A stretch of 64,000 nt of DNA from assembly GCF_040760005.1 (NCBI RefSeq), contig NZ_CP099760.1, forward strand, positions 3,529,501 to 3,593,500, read 5' to 3'. The notes beneath the pieces are model-generated. The model was not told where the DNA came from and did no database searches. It saw nothing but the letters and a program-made list of their open reading frames with translations. Shown here piece by piece: positions 1 through 7,592 of the stretch; positions within the stretch are counted from its first letter, which is position 1, and the number at the start of each line of letters is the position of its first letter. Both the position numbers and the translations under genes were made by a program. Source of the DNA: Pseudomonas sp. stari2. Its GTDB lineage: Bacteria > Pseudomonadota > Gammaproteobacteria > Pseudomonadales > Pseudomonadaceae.

Positions 1-92
1 ATCCGCACGCTCTCAGCCGATGCTGACGCCCAGTGCGGCAGGTCTGGCGTGTTTCACGCCGGGCTTTCTTTCCGTCGCACGGGAGTCTCTCC

Positions 93-362
93 ATGAACAT
101 TCGTCCGTTCCTGCTCACCACCGCCCTCGCCTGCACTGCGTTTGCCGGGCTGGCCCAGGCCAATGACACCACAACCACTTCCAAAGCCGTGCCCTACCAG
201 TACGGCATGCCGCTGCACGTGGCGAAGGTGGTTTCGATGACCGAGCAGCCAACAAGGGTCTGCAAAGTCATTGATGCCGACATGAAGTACATCGATACGT
301 CAGGCAAACCCGAGGAAATCACTTACCGGAAAATGTCTGACGCCTGCGACTTCCAGAACTGA
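93..362 (+). CDS. DUF2790 family small secreted protein
   Basis: This is an 89-residue protein with an N-terminal signal peptide (cleavage probably after Gln-Ala, near residue 23) and a short mature domain. The domain carries the pattern of the DUF2790 family, which is frequent in Pseudomonas: a YGMPLHVAKV stretch, then a Cys about 55 residues in and a final Cys before the end. An in-frame start 60 bases upstream exists. I chose 93 because it has a GGGAG ribosome site and puts the signal peptide at the N-terminus. It is probably periplasmic with two cysteines available for a disulfide. The function of the family is unknown to me. Confidence 0.8.
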   Translation: MNIRPFLLTTALACTAFAGLAQANDTTTTSKAVPYQYGMPLHVAKVVSMTEQPTRVCKVIDADMKYIDTSGKPEEITYRKMSDACDFQN

Positions 363-453
363 CAGAAAGCTCTGATTTGCGGCTTTGCGGTAGGCGGGCA
401 AGGGTCTCGAAGGTTATGCTCGAGGCCCCTCCTCACTGCCGCAAGGATTCGCC

Positions 454-852
454 ATGCAGTTGTCGTTTCGCACGTTGTCGACCATCACCTTTTCCCTGTG
501 TTTCCTGTTGGCGCTGGCCTGGGGCCTCGTGCCGCAAATACTGCTTTCGATCTGGAGCATTGAATACTCCGAGGCAGCAGGATTTGTCGCACGACGCATG
601 GCGGTGCTGTTCGCAGCGTTGGGGGTGATGTTTTATCTGGTGCGCAACGCGCCGGTGTCGATCGCGCGCAATGCGCTGAGCAACGGCTTTATCGTCGGCT
701 GTTTTGGCCTGGCGGTGCTGGGGTTTGCTGAATGGCTCAACGGCCACGCCGGCCCCGGGATTCTGCTCGCGGTGCTGGTCGAGTTCGCGCTGGGCCTTGG
801 CTTCTTGCAGGCCCGGCGCGTGACGGTCGAACTGGGTGAAACAGTCGGTTAG
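454..852 (+). CDS. Small integral membrane protein, unknown function
   Basis: This 132-residue protein has four predicted membrane segments (about residues 9-31, 46-65, 76-92 and 100-118). There are no recognisable catalytic or binding motifs. An AAGGA ribosome site lies just before the ATG. The gene converges on the DUF1652 gene and their stop codons overlap by 4 bp. I do not recognise the family with certainty. Membrane location is the only supported statement. Confidence 0.75.
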   Translation: MQLSFRTLSTITFSLCFLLALAWGLVPQILLSIWSIEYSEAAGFVARRMAVLFAALGVMFYLVRNAPVSIARNALSNGFIVGCFGLAVLGFAEWLNGHAGPGILLAVLVEFALGLGFLQARRVTVELGETVG

Positions 853-1115
853 ACGACTCGGGATCGCGGCACTGAATGAGTTGCCGAGTGTTGCGCAAGA
901 TCCGAGCGCAACCCGGCGATCAGGCCGTTGATTTCGCGACAGCTGTTCAAGTGACTGGCATCGATGCCACTCACCAGCAGCTCAACCTGATCGGTCTGGT
1001 GATCGCCATACACCTTGACGGTCATCGACAGATCCGGGGACAGCGTGCACTGGCAGCGTTTTGGTAGAAAGCTGCTTTCTATGATGTTGCGGAGTTCCAA
1101 GGCAGACAGAAACAT
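849..1115 (-). CDS. DUF1652 family protein
   Basis: This small 88-residue cytoplasmic protein resembles the Pseudomonas DUF1652 family. It has an N-terminal helix (FLSALELRNIIESSFLP), then a Cys-x-Cys and a Thr/Val-rich beta stretch (MTVKVYG). The GIDAS and SCREINGLIAGLR segments follow. The start at 1115 is chosen for its AGGAGAGG ribosome site. The longer open frame upstream has no such site and is not protein-like. The family has no assigned role. Confidence 0.8.
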   Translation of the reverse strand: MFLSALELRNIIESSFLPKRCQCTLSPDLSMTVKVYGDHQTDQVELLVSGIDASHLNSCREINGLIAGLRSDLAQHSATHSVPRSRVV

Positions 1116-1486
1116 GGCGAAACCTCTCCTTACTGTGAGACTGCCAATCAAGTATTCACGTCGACCGTTGCCACGGCTTCCCACGGGTGTATCCCCGCTG
1201 AATCCTTGGGTGTGACTAGCGGCTGTGATGCGAAATGCCCATTGGAGTGTAGGCGCCCGAACTCGGTGCACCGCACCAAATCGACGCATAAAACGTGCCT
1301 TTCATCGGGTCGCATTCACCTTCTTGCAAATCAATGGCTTGGCAAAAAGACAGGCAACTGGCCAGTTGCAAAATGCAAGATTCGATTGTGCAGGCACTGC
1401 AATTTGCAAGCGGCTGGCGGTTTGCATTCATCGCCCATGGCAGTGAGAATGCCCGTCAACCAACGTACACCCGCCAGGAGGCTTCA
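1116..1486. other. Intergenic region between DUF1652 gene and ecotin gene
   Basis: No convincing gene lies in these 371 bases. A perfect 16-bp palindrome, GCAACTGGCCAGTTGC, lies at 1354-1369. It is surrounded by several TTGCAA or TTGCAT words (about 1324, 1408, 1425). Its position upstream of ecotin suggests a regulator binding site, but the regulator cannot be named. Confidence 0.4.
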
Positions 1487-1972
1487 ATGGGAAATTTCAC
1501 TGTTTACGCGACGGCCGGCCTGATGCTCGCGAGCGTCTCCACCCTCACCCACGCCGCCAAACTTGAAGACACGGCGCCCTACCCTAAAGCCGAAGCGGGC
1601 TTCACCCGCCAGGTCATTCACCTGCCGCAACAGGCCCAGGAAGACAACTTCAAAGTCGAAATCCTCGCCGGCAAGACCCTCGAGGTGGACTGCAACCGCC
1701 AGCGCCTGGGCGGCACCCTCGAAGAGAAAAACCTCGAAGGCTGGGGCTATCCGTTCTACCGCCTCGAGAAAGTCAGCGGCCCGATGAGCACGCTGATGGC
1801 TTGTCCGCCCGGCACTCAGAAAAAACGCGCGTTCGTACCAGTGATCGGTGACGGCTTCACCGTGCGTTACAACAGCAAGCTGCCGATCGTGGTTTACGCA
1901 CCGACGGATGTCGAAGTGCGCTATCGCATTTGGTCGGCTTCGGACAAGGTTGGCGTTGCCATTCCCGAGTAA
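1487..1972 (+). CDS. eco: Ecotin, periplasmic serine protease inhibitor
   Basis: Ecotin is a dimeric periplasmic inhibitor of trypsin-fold serine proteases. This 161-residue protein has a signal peptide (cleaved after THA, about residue 22). It keeps the ecotin core: [11 protein letters not shown] at the mature N-terminus, the reactive loop STLMACPPG with Met at P1 as in the E. coli protein, and the two cysteines of the disulfide (in VDCNRQ and MACPP). The C-terminal [15 protein letters not shown] strand matches the family. The start at 1487 follows a CAGGAGG ribosome site. Length and motifs indicate a functional protein. Confidence 0.95.
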   Translation: MGNFTVYATAGLMLASVSTLTHAAKLEDTAPYPKAEAGFTRQVIHLPQQAQEDNFKVEILAGKTLEVDCNRQRLGGTLEEKNLEGWGYPFYRLEKVSGPMSTLMACPPGTQKKRAFVPVIGDGFTVRYNSKLPIVVYAPTDVEVRYRIWSASDKVGVAIPE

Positions 1973-1992
1973 CTGGCCAAGGAGCATCGGCA

Positions 1993-2298
1993 TTGATTAC
2001 CTGCCACGTCAGATACGTGATTGACCCCTACCAGCTGGACGCATTCGAAGCCTACGCCAAGACGTGGCTAGGCATCGTCGAACGGCTGGGCGGAACGCAT
2101 CACGGCTACTTCCTGCCCTCGGAAGGCGCGAGCAATATCGCGTATTGCCTGTTCAGTTTTCCGTCGCTGGCGGATTACGAAAGCTATCGCCACATTGCAC
2201 TGACCGACCCGGAAAGCACCGCGTTGGTGGCGGACCTGATGGAGAAGAAGTTCATCATCAGCTACGAGCGCAGCTTCCTGCGCCCGCTGCTGCCCTGA
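1993..2298 (+). CDS. NIPSNAP family protein, TTG start
   Basis: This protein of about 101 residues has the dimeric alpha/beta-barrel fold pattern of NIPSNAP proteins. Seen in it are VRYVIDPYQLDAFEAYAKTW near the start, GGTHHGYFLP, and FPSLADYESYRHIAL. The likely start is a TTG at 1993, eight bases after an AAGGAG ribosome site. No ATG fits. It lies 20 bases after ecotin and may be cotranscribed with it. NIPSNAP proteins have no well-defined enzymatic role in bacteria. Confidence 0.8.
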   Translation: MITCHVRYVIDPYQLDAFEAYAKTWLGIVERLGGTHHGYFLPSEGASNIAYCLFSFPSLADYESYRHIALTDPESTALVADLMEKKFIISYERSFLRPLLP

Positions 2299-2304
2299 AC
2301 ATCC

Positions 2305-3315
2305 TTAGGCCACGTCGCCGGCCGCAGCGCGCTCGGCGACGTGGCGCAAGCTGTCAAAGTTGATATTGGCGCCGGAATCGATGGCGATCAGCGTCTGATT
2401 CCGTGCGCCGGTCTGCGCCACGTACTTTTTGATACCCGCAACCGCCAACGCGCCGGAAGGCTCGGTGATCGAGCGGGTATCGTCGTAGATATTCTTGATC
2501 GCTGCGCAGAGTTCATCGTTGCTGACGGTGATCACTTCATCCACGCAGAAGCGACAGATCTCGAACCCATAGGCGCCGATCTGCGCCACTGCCACGCCGT
2601 CAGCGAAGGTGCCGACGCTGGGCAGCACCACTCGCGCATCCGCTTGCAACGCAGCTTTCAAGCAGGCCGAGTGCTCCGACTCCACGCCGATGATCCGCAC
2701 CTCCGGCCGCAGATATTTCACATACGCAGCGATACCGGCGATCAAACCACCACCGCCCACCGGGATGAAGATCGCGTCCAGAGCGCCCTGATGTTCACGC
2801 AGGATTTCCATTGCAACCGTGCCCTGGCCGGCGATCACATCGGGATCGTCGAACGGCGAGACGAAGGTTCTTCCCGTCTGCTCGGCCAGTTGCAGCGCGT
2901 GGGCCAGGGCGAACGGAAAGCTTTCTCCATGCAACAACGCCTCGGCTCCGCGACTACTGACGCCCAGCACTTTCAACTCAGGCGTGGTCGCCGGCATGAC
3001 AATGGTCGCGGTAATGCCCAGTTCCCGCGCCGCCAGCGCTACGCCTTGCGCATGATTGCCCGCCGACGCCGTGATCACTCCGCGCGCCTTCTGCTCGTCG
3101 CTCAACTGCACCAGTTTGTTGTAGGCACCACGGATCTTGAAAGAGAACGTCGGTTGCAGGTCTTCGCGCTTGAGCAGGATCCGATTACCCAGCGCCTCGG
3201 ACAGCGCCGGCGCCGGTTGCAGCGGCGTGCGCACCGCCAGTTCATACACCGGCGCGGCGAGGATCTTTTTCACGTATTGCTCAAGCAAGGCTTGCTGGTC
3301 GGGGCTGTGGCGCAT
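2305..3315 (-). CDS. Threonine ammonia-lyase without ACT domains
   Basis: This is a PLP-dependent fold-II enzyme that converts threonine to 2-oxobutanoate and ammonia, the first step of isoleucine synthesis or threonine breakdown. The PLP lysine is in FSFKIRGAYNKL (about residue 58). The glycine-rich phosphate loop is VGGGGL, and SAGNHAQGVALAA is also present. The sequence follows the biosynthetic IlvA type but ends at 336 residues. The roughly 170-residue C-terminal ACT-like regulatory region of full-length IlvA (about 500 residues) is missing, so allosteric control by isoleucine is not expected. Control may instead act on transcription through the leader described upstream. It may be a catabolic or backup isozyme. 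Confidence 0.88.
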   Translation of the reverse strand: MRHSPDQQALLEQYVKKILAAPVYELAVRTPLQPAPALSEALGNRILLKREDLQPTFSFKIRGAYNKLVQLSDEQKARGVITASAGNHAQGVALAARELGITATIVMPATTPELKVLGVSSRGAEALLHGESFPFALAHALQLAEQTGRTFVSPFDDPDVIAGQGTVAMEILREHQGALDAIFIPVGGGGLIAGIAAYVKYLRPEVRIIGVESEHSACLKAALQADARVVLPSVGTFADGVAVAQIGAYGFEICRFCVDEVITVSNDELCAAIKNIYDDTRSITEPSGALAVAGIKKYVAQTGARNQTLIAIDSGANINFDSLRHVAERAAAGDVA

Positions 3316-3359
3316 GGTCGTCTCCTGACTTTTTATTCAAAACCCCGGAGACAGAAAGT

Positions 3360-3383
3360 AAAAACCCGCCTCTAGGGCGGGTT
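3360..3383 (-). terminator. Attenuator-type terminator before threonine dehydratase
   Basis: Read on the minus strand this is an 8-bp stem AACCCGCC / GGCGGGTT with a 5-base loop followed by further T residues. It lies between the leader peptide and the dehydratase ATG, so it would stop transcription before the structural gene. Confidence 0.75.
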
Positions 3384-3401
3384 GGGTGCTGCAGTCGTGA
3401 G

Positions 3402-3467
3402 CTAGCCCGCCAAATGAGGAATGGCGGTAATAATGCTTGGCTGGCAGCGCAATACGGTGGAAGTCAT
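3402..3467 (-). CDS. Putative leader peptide of threonine dehydratase attenuator
   Basis: A 21-codon open frame starts MTSTVLRCQPSIITAIPHL and ends two codons later at TAG. It is rich in Ile, Thr, Leu and Val codons, including an ATT ATT ACC GCC ATT cluster. Its last codons contain GGCGGG, which can pair with CCCGCC of the following terminator. A ribosome stalled at the Ile/Thr cluster would leave GGCGGG free to form an antiterminator. A ribosome reaching the stop would mask it and let the terminator form. No ribosome site precedes the ATG; it sits at the predicted transcription start, so the message may be leaderless. This is my inference from the sequence. Confidence 0.6.
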   Translation of the reverse strand: MTSTVLRCQPSIITAIPHLAG

Positions 3468-3474
3468 GGCCCCG

Positions 3475-3504
3475 AAATTAGCTCGGGCATTGCTGGCAAG
3501 TCAA
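3475..3504 (-). promoter_or_regulatory. Sigma-70-type promoter for leader and threonine dehydratase
   Basis: On the minus strand there is a TTGACT -35 box (3504-3499) and a TAATTT -10 box (3480-3475), separated by 18 bases. The expected start point is 7 or 8 bases downstream, at or next to the leader ATG (3467). Confidence 0.6.
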
Positions 3505-3566
3505 TGGCGATTTTTGCGTTGGGTCTGTAGGCTGGCCTTTCGCTCATCTGACCAAGGAAGGAATAC

Positions 3567-3905
3567 ATGATGTCCATCGCCCTGCCCCTCACTGCTTTGA
3601 TCGCCTTCAGTGGCTACACCGTTAGCGTGATGCTGCAAGCCGAGCAATCGCTGATCGATTTCGGCATCAGTCTGATGTCGCGGCCAGACACCGCACAGGT
3701 GGTGATCGATCTTTATCTGCTGGCGACCCTGGCCGGCGTCTGGATGTACAAGGATGCGCGCAAGCGCGGGCAGTCGGGTTGGTCGGTGGTGCCGTATCTG
3801 TTGCTGACAGCAGTGTTTGTTTCGGTCGGGCCGCTGTTGTACCTCGTGGTCCGTGGCCTGCAGGATCGCAAACGCCCGGCCGCCGTCATTTCGCCAGACG
3901 CCTGA
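3567..3905 (+). CDS. DUF2834-like small membrane protein
   Basis: This 112-residue protein has three predicted membrane segments (about residues 5-24, 46-62 and 74-96). A charged YKDARKRGQSGW loop lies between the last two. It resembles small DUF2834-type inner membrane proteins. AAGGAAGG precedes the ATG. Its 3' end overlaps the convergent CorA-type gene by 20 bases. Function is unknown. Confidence 0.7.
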   Translation: MMSIALPLTALIAFSGYTVSVMLQAEQSLIDFGISLMSRPDTAQVVIDLYLLATLAGVWMYKDARKRGQSGWSVVPYLLLTAVFVSVGPLLYLVVRGLQDRKRPAAVISPDA

Positions 3906-4809
3906 GCCCGAACAGCATCCCGCCCGCCCCCAGCAGCATCGCCGCCAGGAACAACGGGTACGACACCCACCACGGCGTGCCGGCGGTCATCATGCTGAAT
4001 TCCGACATGCCACCGATGCTCGCAATCAGGTTGAGCGGCAGGAACACCACGTTGATAAGCGTCAGCTTGCGCAGCAGGTTGTTCATGCTGTTGTTCATCA
4101 GGTTGCCCCGGGCGTCGATCAGCCCGGAGAACACCGTGGAATAGATTTCCGCCTGCTTGTAGCACTGGTTGTTTTCGATGATCAGGTCGTCGATCAGGCC
4201 AATGGCTTCGCTTCCGAAATGTTGTTTTTCGGCGTGGTTGCGCAGCCGCGTCAGCACCGCGCCGTTGCTGTGCAGCGCGTTGATGTAATAGATCAGGCTT
4301 TCGCTGAGGTTGAACATCTGCACCAGATGCTGGTTCTGCATCGAGGCGTTGAATTTCTGCTGCAACTCCCGGGCGACCAGTTTGATCACCTTGAGGTGCC
4401 CGAGGTAGTGATGGATGTTGTTGAACAGCAGGTCCAGCAACACATCCAGTGGCGTATTGAGTGGCCGGCCCGTGCCGAGACCGTGCAGCGGCGTGTCGTC
4501 GGTGGCGATCACCAGCAACTGGCCCGGCGAAAACAGCAAACCGCAGGACGACACCTCGAACGCCAGACTGCCGCCCCCGGAGTAGTTCTCGGGGCGTTTC
4601 CAGATCAGAAACAAGTGATCCGGATGAAACTCGATCCGCGACACCTCGTCCGGGTCCAGCGCAGAGGCCAGAGCATGCTCATCCAGTTTGAAGTGACTGT
4701 GGAGCAGGTCGCGTTCAGCCGCGTCGGGGTCGCTGAATAACATCACCTCGGCGTCCAGCCGTTCAACCCGCTGCAACGCGCCGTGGCTCAGTGCAAAGCT
4801 GTTGATCAT
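3886..4809 (-). CDS. CorA family divalent cation transporter (GMS variant)
   Basis: This 307-residue protein has the CorA layout: a large cytoplasmic N-terminal domain with a long helix (about 125-245), then two C-terminal membrane segments (about 248-268 and 282-302). CorA proteins carry Mg2+, Co2+ or Zn2+ through a pentameric pore. The pore-mouth signature, normally GMN, reads GGMSEF here, so the Asn is replaced by Ser. Such variants occur in ZntB-like or divergent members. Ion selectivity may therefore differ and direction cannot be assigned. Confidence 0.85.
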   Translation of the reverse strand: MINSFALSHGALQRVERLDAEVMLFSDPDAAERDLLHSHFKLDEHALASALDPDEVSRIEFHPDHLFLIWKRPENYSGGGSLAFEVSSCGLLFSPGQLLVIATDDTPLHGLGTGRPLNTPLDVLLDLLFNNIHHYLGHLKVIKLVARELQQKFNASMQNQHLVQMFNLSESLIYYINALHSNGAVLTRLRNHAEKQHFGSEAIGLIDDLIIENNQCYKQAEIYSTVFSGLIDARGNLMNNSMNNLLRKLTLINVVFLPLNLIASIGGMSEFSMMTAGTPWWVSYPLFLAAMLLGAGGMLFGLRRLAK

Positions 4810-4816
4810 CGGCCGG

Positions 4817-6391
4817 TCACCAGGCCTGGCCGCGACGTTTGAGTTCCAGGCGCCTCACGAACTCGTCCAGCACCAGCGAATACAGATCGTCTTGCAGGTA
4901 AGCGTCTTCGATGCCGGCGTCGAGGTTCGGGTTGTCGTTAACCTCGATGACCACCACTTTGTCGCCGGCCTGTTTCAGGTCGACGCCGTATAAGCCGTCG
5001 CCGATCAGGTTGGCAGTCTTCACCGCCAGTTCCACCACCGCACGCGGCGCTTCGTGGATCGCCAGCGTGCGGCATTCGCCGTTGACGTCCTGGCCCTTGG
5101 CCTTGTGGTTGTAGATCTGCCAATGGCCCTTGGACATGAAGTACTGACAGGCGAAGATCGGTTTGCGGTTGAGCACGCCGATGCGCCAGTCGTACTCGGT
5201 GTAGAAGAATTCCTGGGCCAGCAACAGCACCGAATGTTCGAACAGTTCGGCGGTGGCCTCCAGCAAAGCTTGCTGGCTCTCGACCTTGATCACCCCCCGA
5301 GAGAAACAGCCATCGGGAATCTTCAGCACCAACGGGAAACCCAGGCGTTCGCCGACCCGTTCGAAGTCCTCCGGTCGTTCCTTGTAGAGAATTTCCGTGG
5401 CCGGCATACCCAGTTGGTGGCTGTTGAGCAAATCAGTGAGATAGACCTTGTTGGTGCAGCGCAGGATCGACGTCGGGTCGTCCATCACCACCAGCCCTTC
5501 GCTTTCTGCTTTCTTGGCGAAACGGTAGGTGTGGTTGTCGACGCTGGTGGTCTCTCGGATCAACAAGCCGTCGTACTCGGCGAGCCTTGCGTAGTCCTTG
5601 CGTTCGATCAGTTCGACATCGATGCCCATGCCTTTGCCGACCCTTACGAAGTTTTCCAGCGCCCGGGCGTTGGACGGCGGCAAGGCTTCCTGCGGATCGT
5701 GCAGGATCGCCAGGTCATAACGCGCCACTTGCGGTGAACGCGGAACACGCCAGACCTTGCGGCTGAAGCCGTCCAGCGCATTGGCGAACTGATCTTCCTG
5801 ATCGTCGCGCAACTTGTGCAGCACACCGGACTTTATGCCTTCGATGTGCCAGCCGTTAGTTCTACGAAACTCAACTAAAAGAATCGGACACGGGAACACT
5901 TCAAACAATTGTCGGGCCAGATCCTGCAACGGCTCGATATGGGTTCTGCCGAAATAAAGTGTCAGCGTAAACCCTTCGGTATCGCTGTAGAGATGATGAC
6001 TGAGGGCCTTTTCCAGGGTTTTATCCAGGTCATCCAGCGCCAGGCCGTAGAGGGATTTCCTGGTCAGTTCACTGATAGTCCGTACCGACGGAATCACCTT
6101 GTGACCCCGGGCTTCTGCCAGCAGCGAGCAGTAATAGCCGTGGCCCAGATACTTGTAGCTGCGGCACAAATTGATGACCTGCACCCGTTTTCCCGGCTCG
6201 CTGTCGGGCGGTTGTTCGAGGTATTCCTGAGCCGTGAGGATGTCTTCGCTGGGAAAGTACGAGGCCCAGTCTTCCTTGCGTTCGACGATGATCAACACTT
6301 GACTGGAAGTTCTGATTTGCGGTTTTAAATAAGTTGCCGGTGGCAAACTTTGACTGGATACTTCGCGCCAATGACCCTGTACCGCTGACAT
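4817..6391 (-). CDS. RimK-like ATP-grasp ligase with N-terminal extension
   Basis: This is a 524-residue ATP-grasp protein of the RimK type, which forms amide bonds between a carboxylate and an amine such as glutamate, with an acyl-phosphate intermediate. The C-terminal half (about 275-515) has the ATP-grasp pattern: VVMDDPTSILRCTNKVY, LGFPLVLKIPDGCFSRGV, AQEFFYTEYDWRIGVL and the Mg-binding VVVIEVNDNPNLDAG. The N-terminal 200 residues contain a separate domain (VLIIVERKEDWASYFPSEDI) found in longer RimK-family proteins. The gene is divergent from the GNAT/C39 gene and shares a 92-bp promoter region, which suggests joint action on a peptide or protein terminus. The start at 6391 is chosen because upstream sequence lies in the shared promoter region. 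Confidence 0.85.
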   Translation of the reverse strand: MSAVQGHWREVSSQSLPPATYLKPQIRTSSQVLIIVERKEDWASYFPSEDILTAQEYLEQPPDSEPGKRVQVINLCRSYKYLGHGYYCSLLAEARGHKVIPSVRTISELTRKSLYGLALDDLDKTLEKALSHHLYSDTEGFTLTLYFGRTHIEPLQDLARQLFEVFPCPILLVEFRRTNGWHIEGIKSGVLHKLRDDQEDQFANALDGFSRKVWRVPRSPQVARYDLAILHDPQEALPPSNARALENFVRVGKGMGIDVELIERKDYARLAEYDGLLIRETTSVDNHTYRFAKKAESEGLVVMDDPTSILRCTNKVYLTDLLNSHQLGMPATEILYKERPEDFERVGERLGFPLVLKIPDGCFSRGVIKVESQQALLEATAELFEHSVLLLAQEFFYTEYDWRIGVLNRKPIFACQYFMSKGHWQIYNHKAKGQDVNGECRTLAIHEAPRAVVELAVKTANLIGDGLYGVDLKQAGDKVVVIEVNDNPNLDAGIEDAYLQDDLYSLVLDEFVRRLELKRRGQAW

Positions 6392-6483
6392 AGAAATTGA
6401 TCCGTTGGAGAACAAGACCTTTTCTATTAAGCACGAACTTTTTCGAAAGTCCCGTTTCGTTACGCAACTTTTACGGCGGTCAT

Positions 6484-7587
6484 ATGAACACTGTTTTTCG
6501 CTTGGCGACAGTTGATGATTTAGCGGCGCTGCTGGCACTGGAAATGCACTGCTTCACCACGGACCGGCTCACCCGCCGCAGCTTTCAATGGATGATTACC
6601 CGGGCGAACGGCCAGTTGTTGGTGGCCGAACGCGAGAGGCAACTGCTGGGCTATGCGCTGGTACTGTTCCATCGCGGTACTTCGCTTGCGCGGCTGTATT
6701 CCATCGCTATTTCCCCCGAAGCCCGGGGCGGTGGCCTGGGCAAGCAATTGCTGCAGCGAATCGAGGCCTGCGCCCTAGAGCACGACTGCGCTTACCTGCG
6801 GCTAGAGGTGCGCACTGACAACCCCGCCGCCATCGCGTTGTATGAACGCAGTGGCTATCGGCGATTTGCGCTGATTCACGACTACTACGAAGACCATGCG
6901 GACGCTTTGCGCCTGGAAAAGCGAATCCTTCAACACCACGACTCACGCAGCATCAAGGTGCCCTATTACCGGCAAACCACCGATTTCACCTGTGGCCCGG
7001 CGTGCCTGCTGATGGCCATGGGCGCATTGCAAGCTGATCGCTTGCTGGAGCGCCGAGAGGAATTACAGCTCTGGCGCGAAGCGACCACCGTGTTCATGAC
7101 CGCCGGTCACGGCGGTTGCAGCCCTCAGGGTCTGGCGTTGGCGGCATGGCGCCGAGGATTTCGCGTGCATTTGCAACTGAGCATGACCGGGCCGCTGTTT
7201 CTCGACGGCGTGCGCGACGCGCATAAAAAAGACGTCATGCGCCTTGTGCATGATGAGTTCATGGCACAACTGAACGACACCGACGTTGATCAAATCATCG
7301 GCACCGCACTGGACTTGCCCCGCCTGCTCAACGCTGGCGGACAGCCGCTGGTGTTGATCAGCAGCTATCGTCTGACCCGCTCCAAATCGCCACACTGGGT
7401 GATCGTCACCGATTGCGACGAAGATTTCGTCTACCTGCACGACCCGGATGTCGACCACAGCCAACATCGCCAGCCCATGGACTGCCAGCACGTGCCGGTC
7501 AGCCATGGGGAGTTCGAAAAAATGTGCCGGTTCGGGCGCGGCAAGCTGCGGGCGGCGGTGGTGCTCTACGCCCGCTCACCCGCATGA
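6484..7587 (+). CDS. GNAT acetyltransferase fused to C39-like peptidase
   Basis: This two-domain protein has 367 residues. Residues 1-155 are a GNAT N-acetyltransferase of the RimI type, with the acetyl-CoA loop EARGGGLGKQLL (79-100) and the NPAAIALYERSGY motif. Residues 165-365 are a papain-fold C39-like peptidase with DFTCGPACLL (Cys170 as nucleophile), HWVIV for the His and HDPDVDH. C39 peptidases cut after double-glycine leaders or process peptide conjugates. It lies opposite the RimK-like ligase, so one locus encodes ligation, acetylation and hydrolysis. The start at 6484 is the only one that begins the GNAT fold correctly. Confidence 0.88.
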   Translation: MNTVFRLATVDDLAALLALEMHCFTTDRLTRRSFQWMITRANGQLLVAERERQLLGYALVLFHRGTSLARLYSIAISPEARGGGLGKQLLQRIEACALEHDCAYLRLEVRTDNPAAIALYERSGYRRFALIHDYYEDHADALRLEKRILQHHDSRSIKVPYYRQTTDFTCGPACLLMAMGALQADRLLERREELQLWREATTVFMTAGHGGCSPQGLALAAWRRGFRVHLQLSMTGPLFLDGVRDAHKKDVMRLVHDEFMAQLNDTDVDQIIGTALDLPRLLNAGGQPLVLISSYRLTRSKSPHWVIVTDCDEDFVYLHDPDVDHSQHRQPMDCQHVPVSHGEFEKMCRFGRGKLRAAVVLYARSPA

Positions 7588-7592
7588 TGCGT

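Noticed and set aside
2341..3375. Long plus-strand open frame (344 codons) across the threonine dehydratase gene
   Set aside because: It is the antisense shadow of a clear PLP-enzyme gene. Its translation is rich in Arg, His and Gln with no domain.
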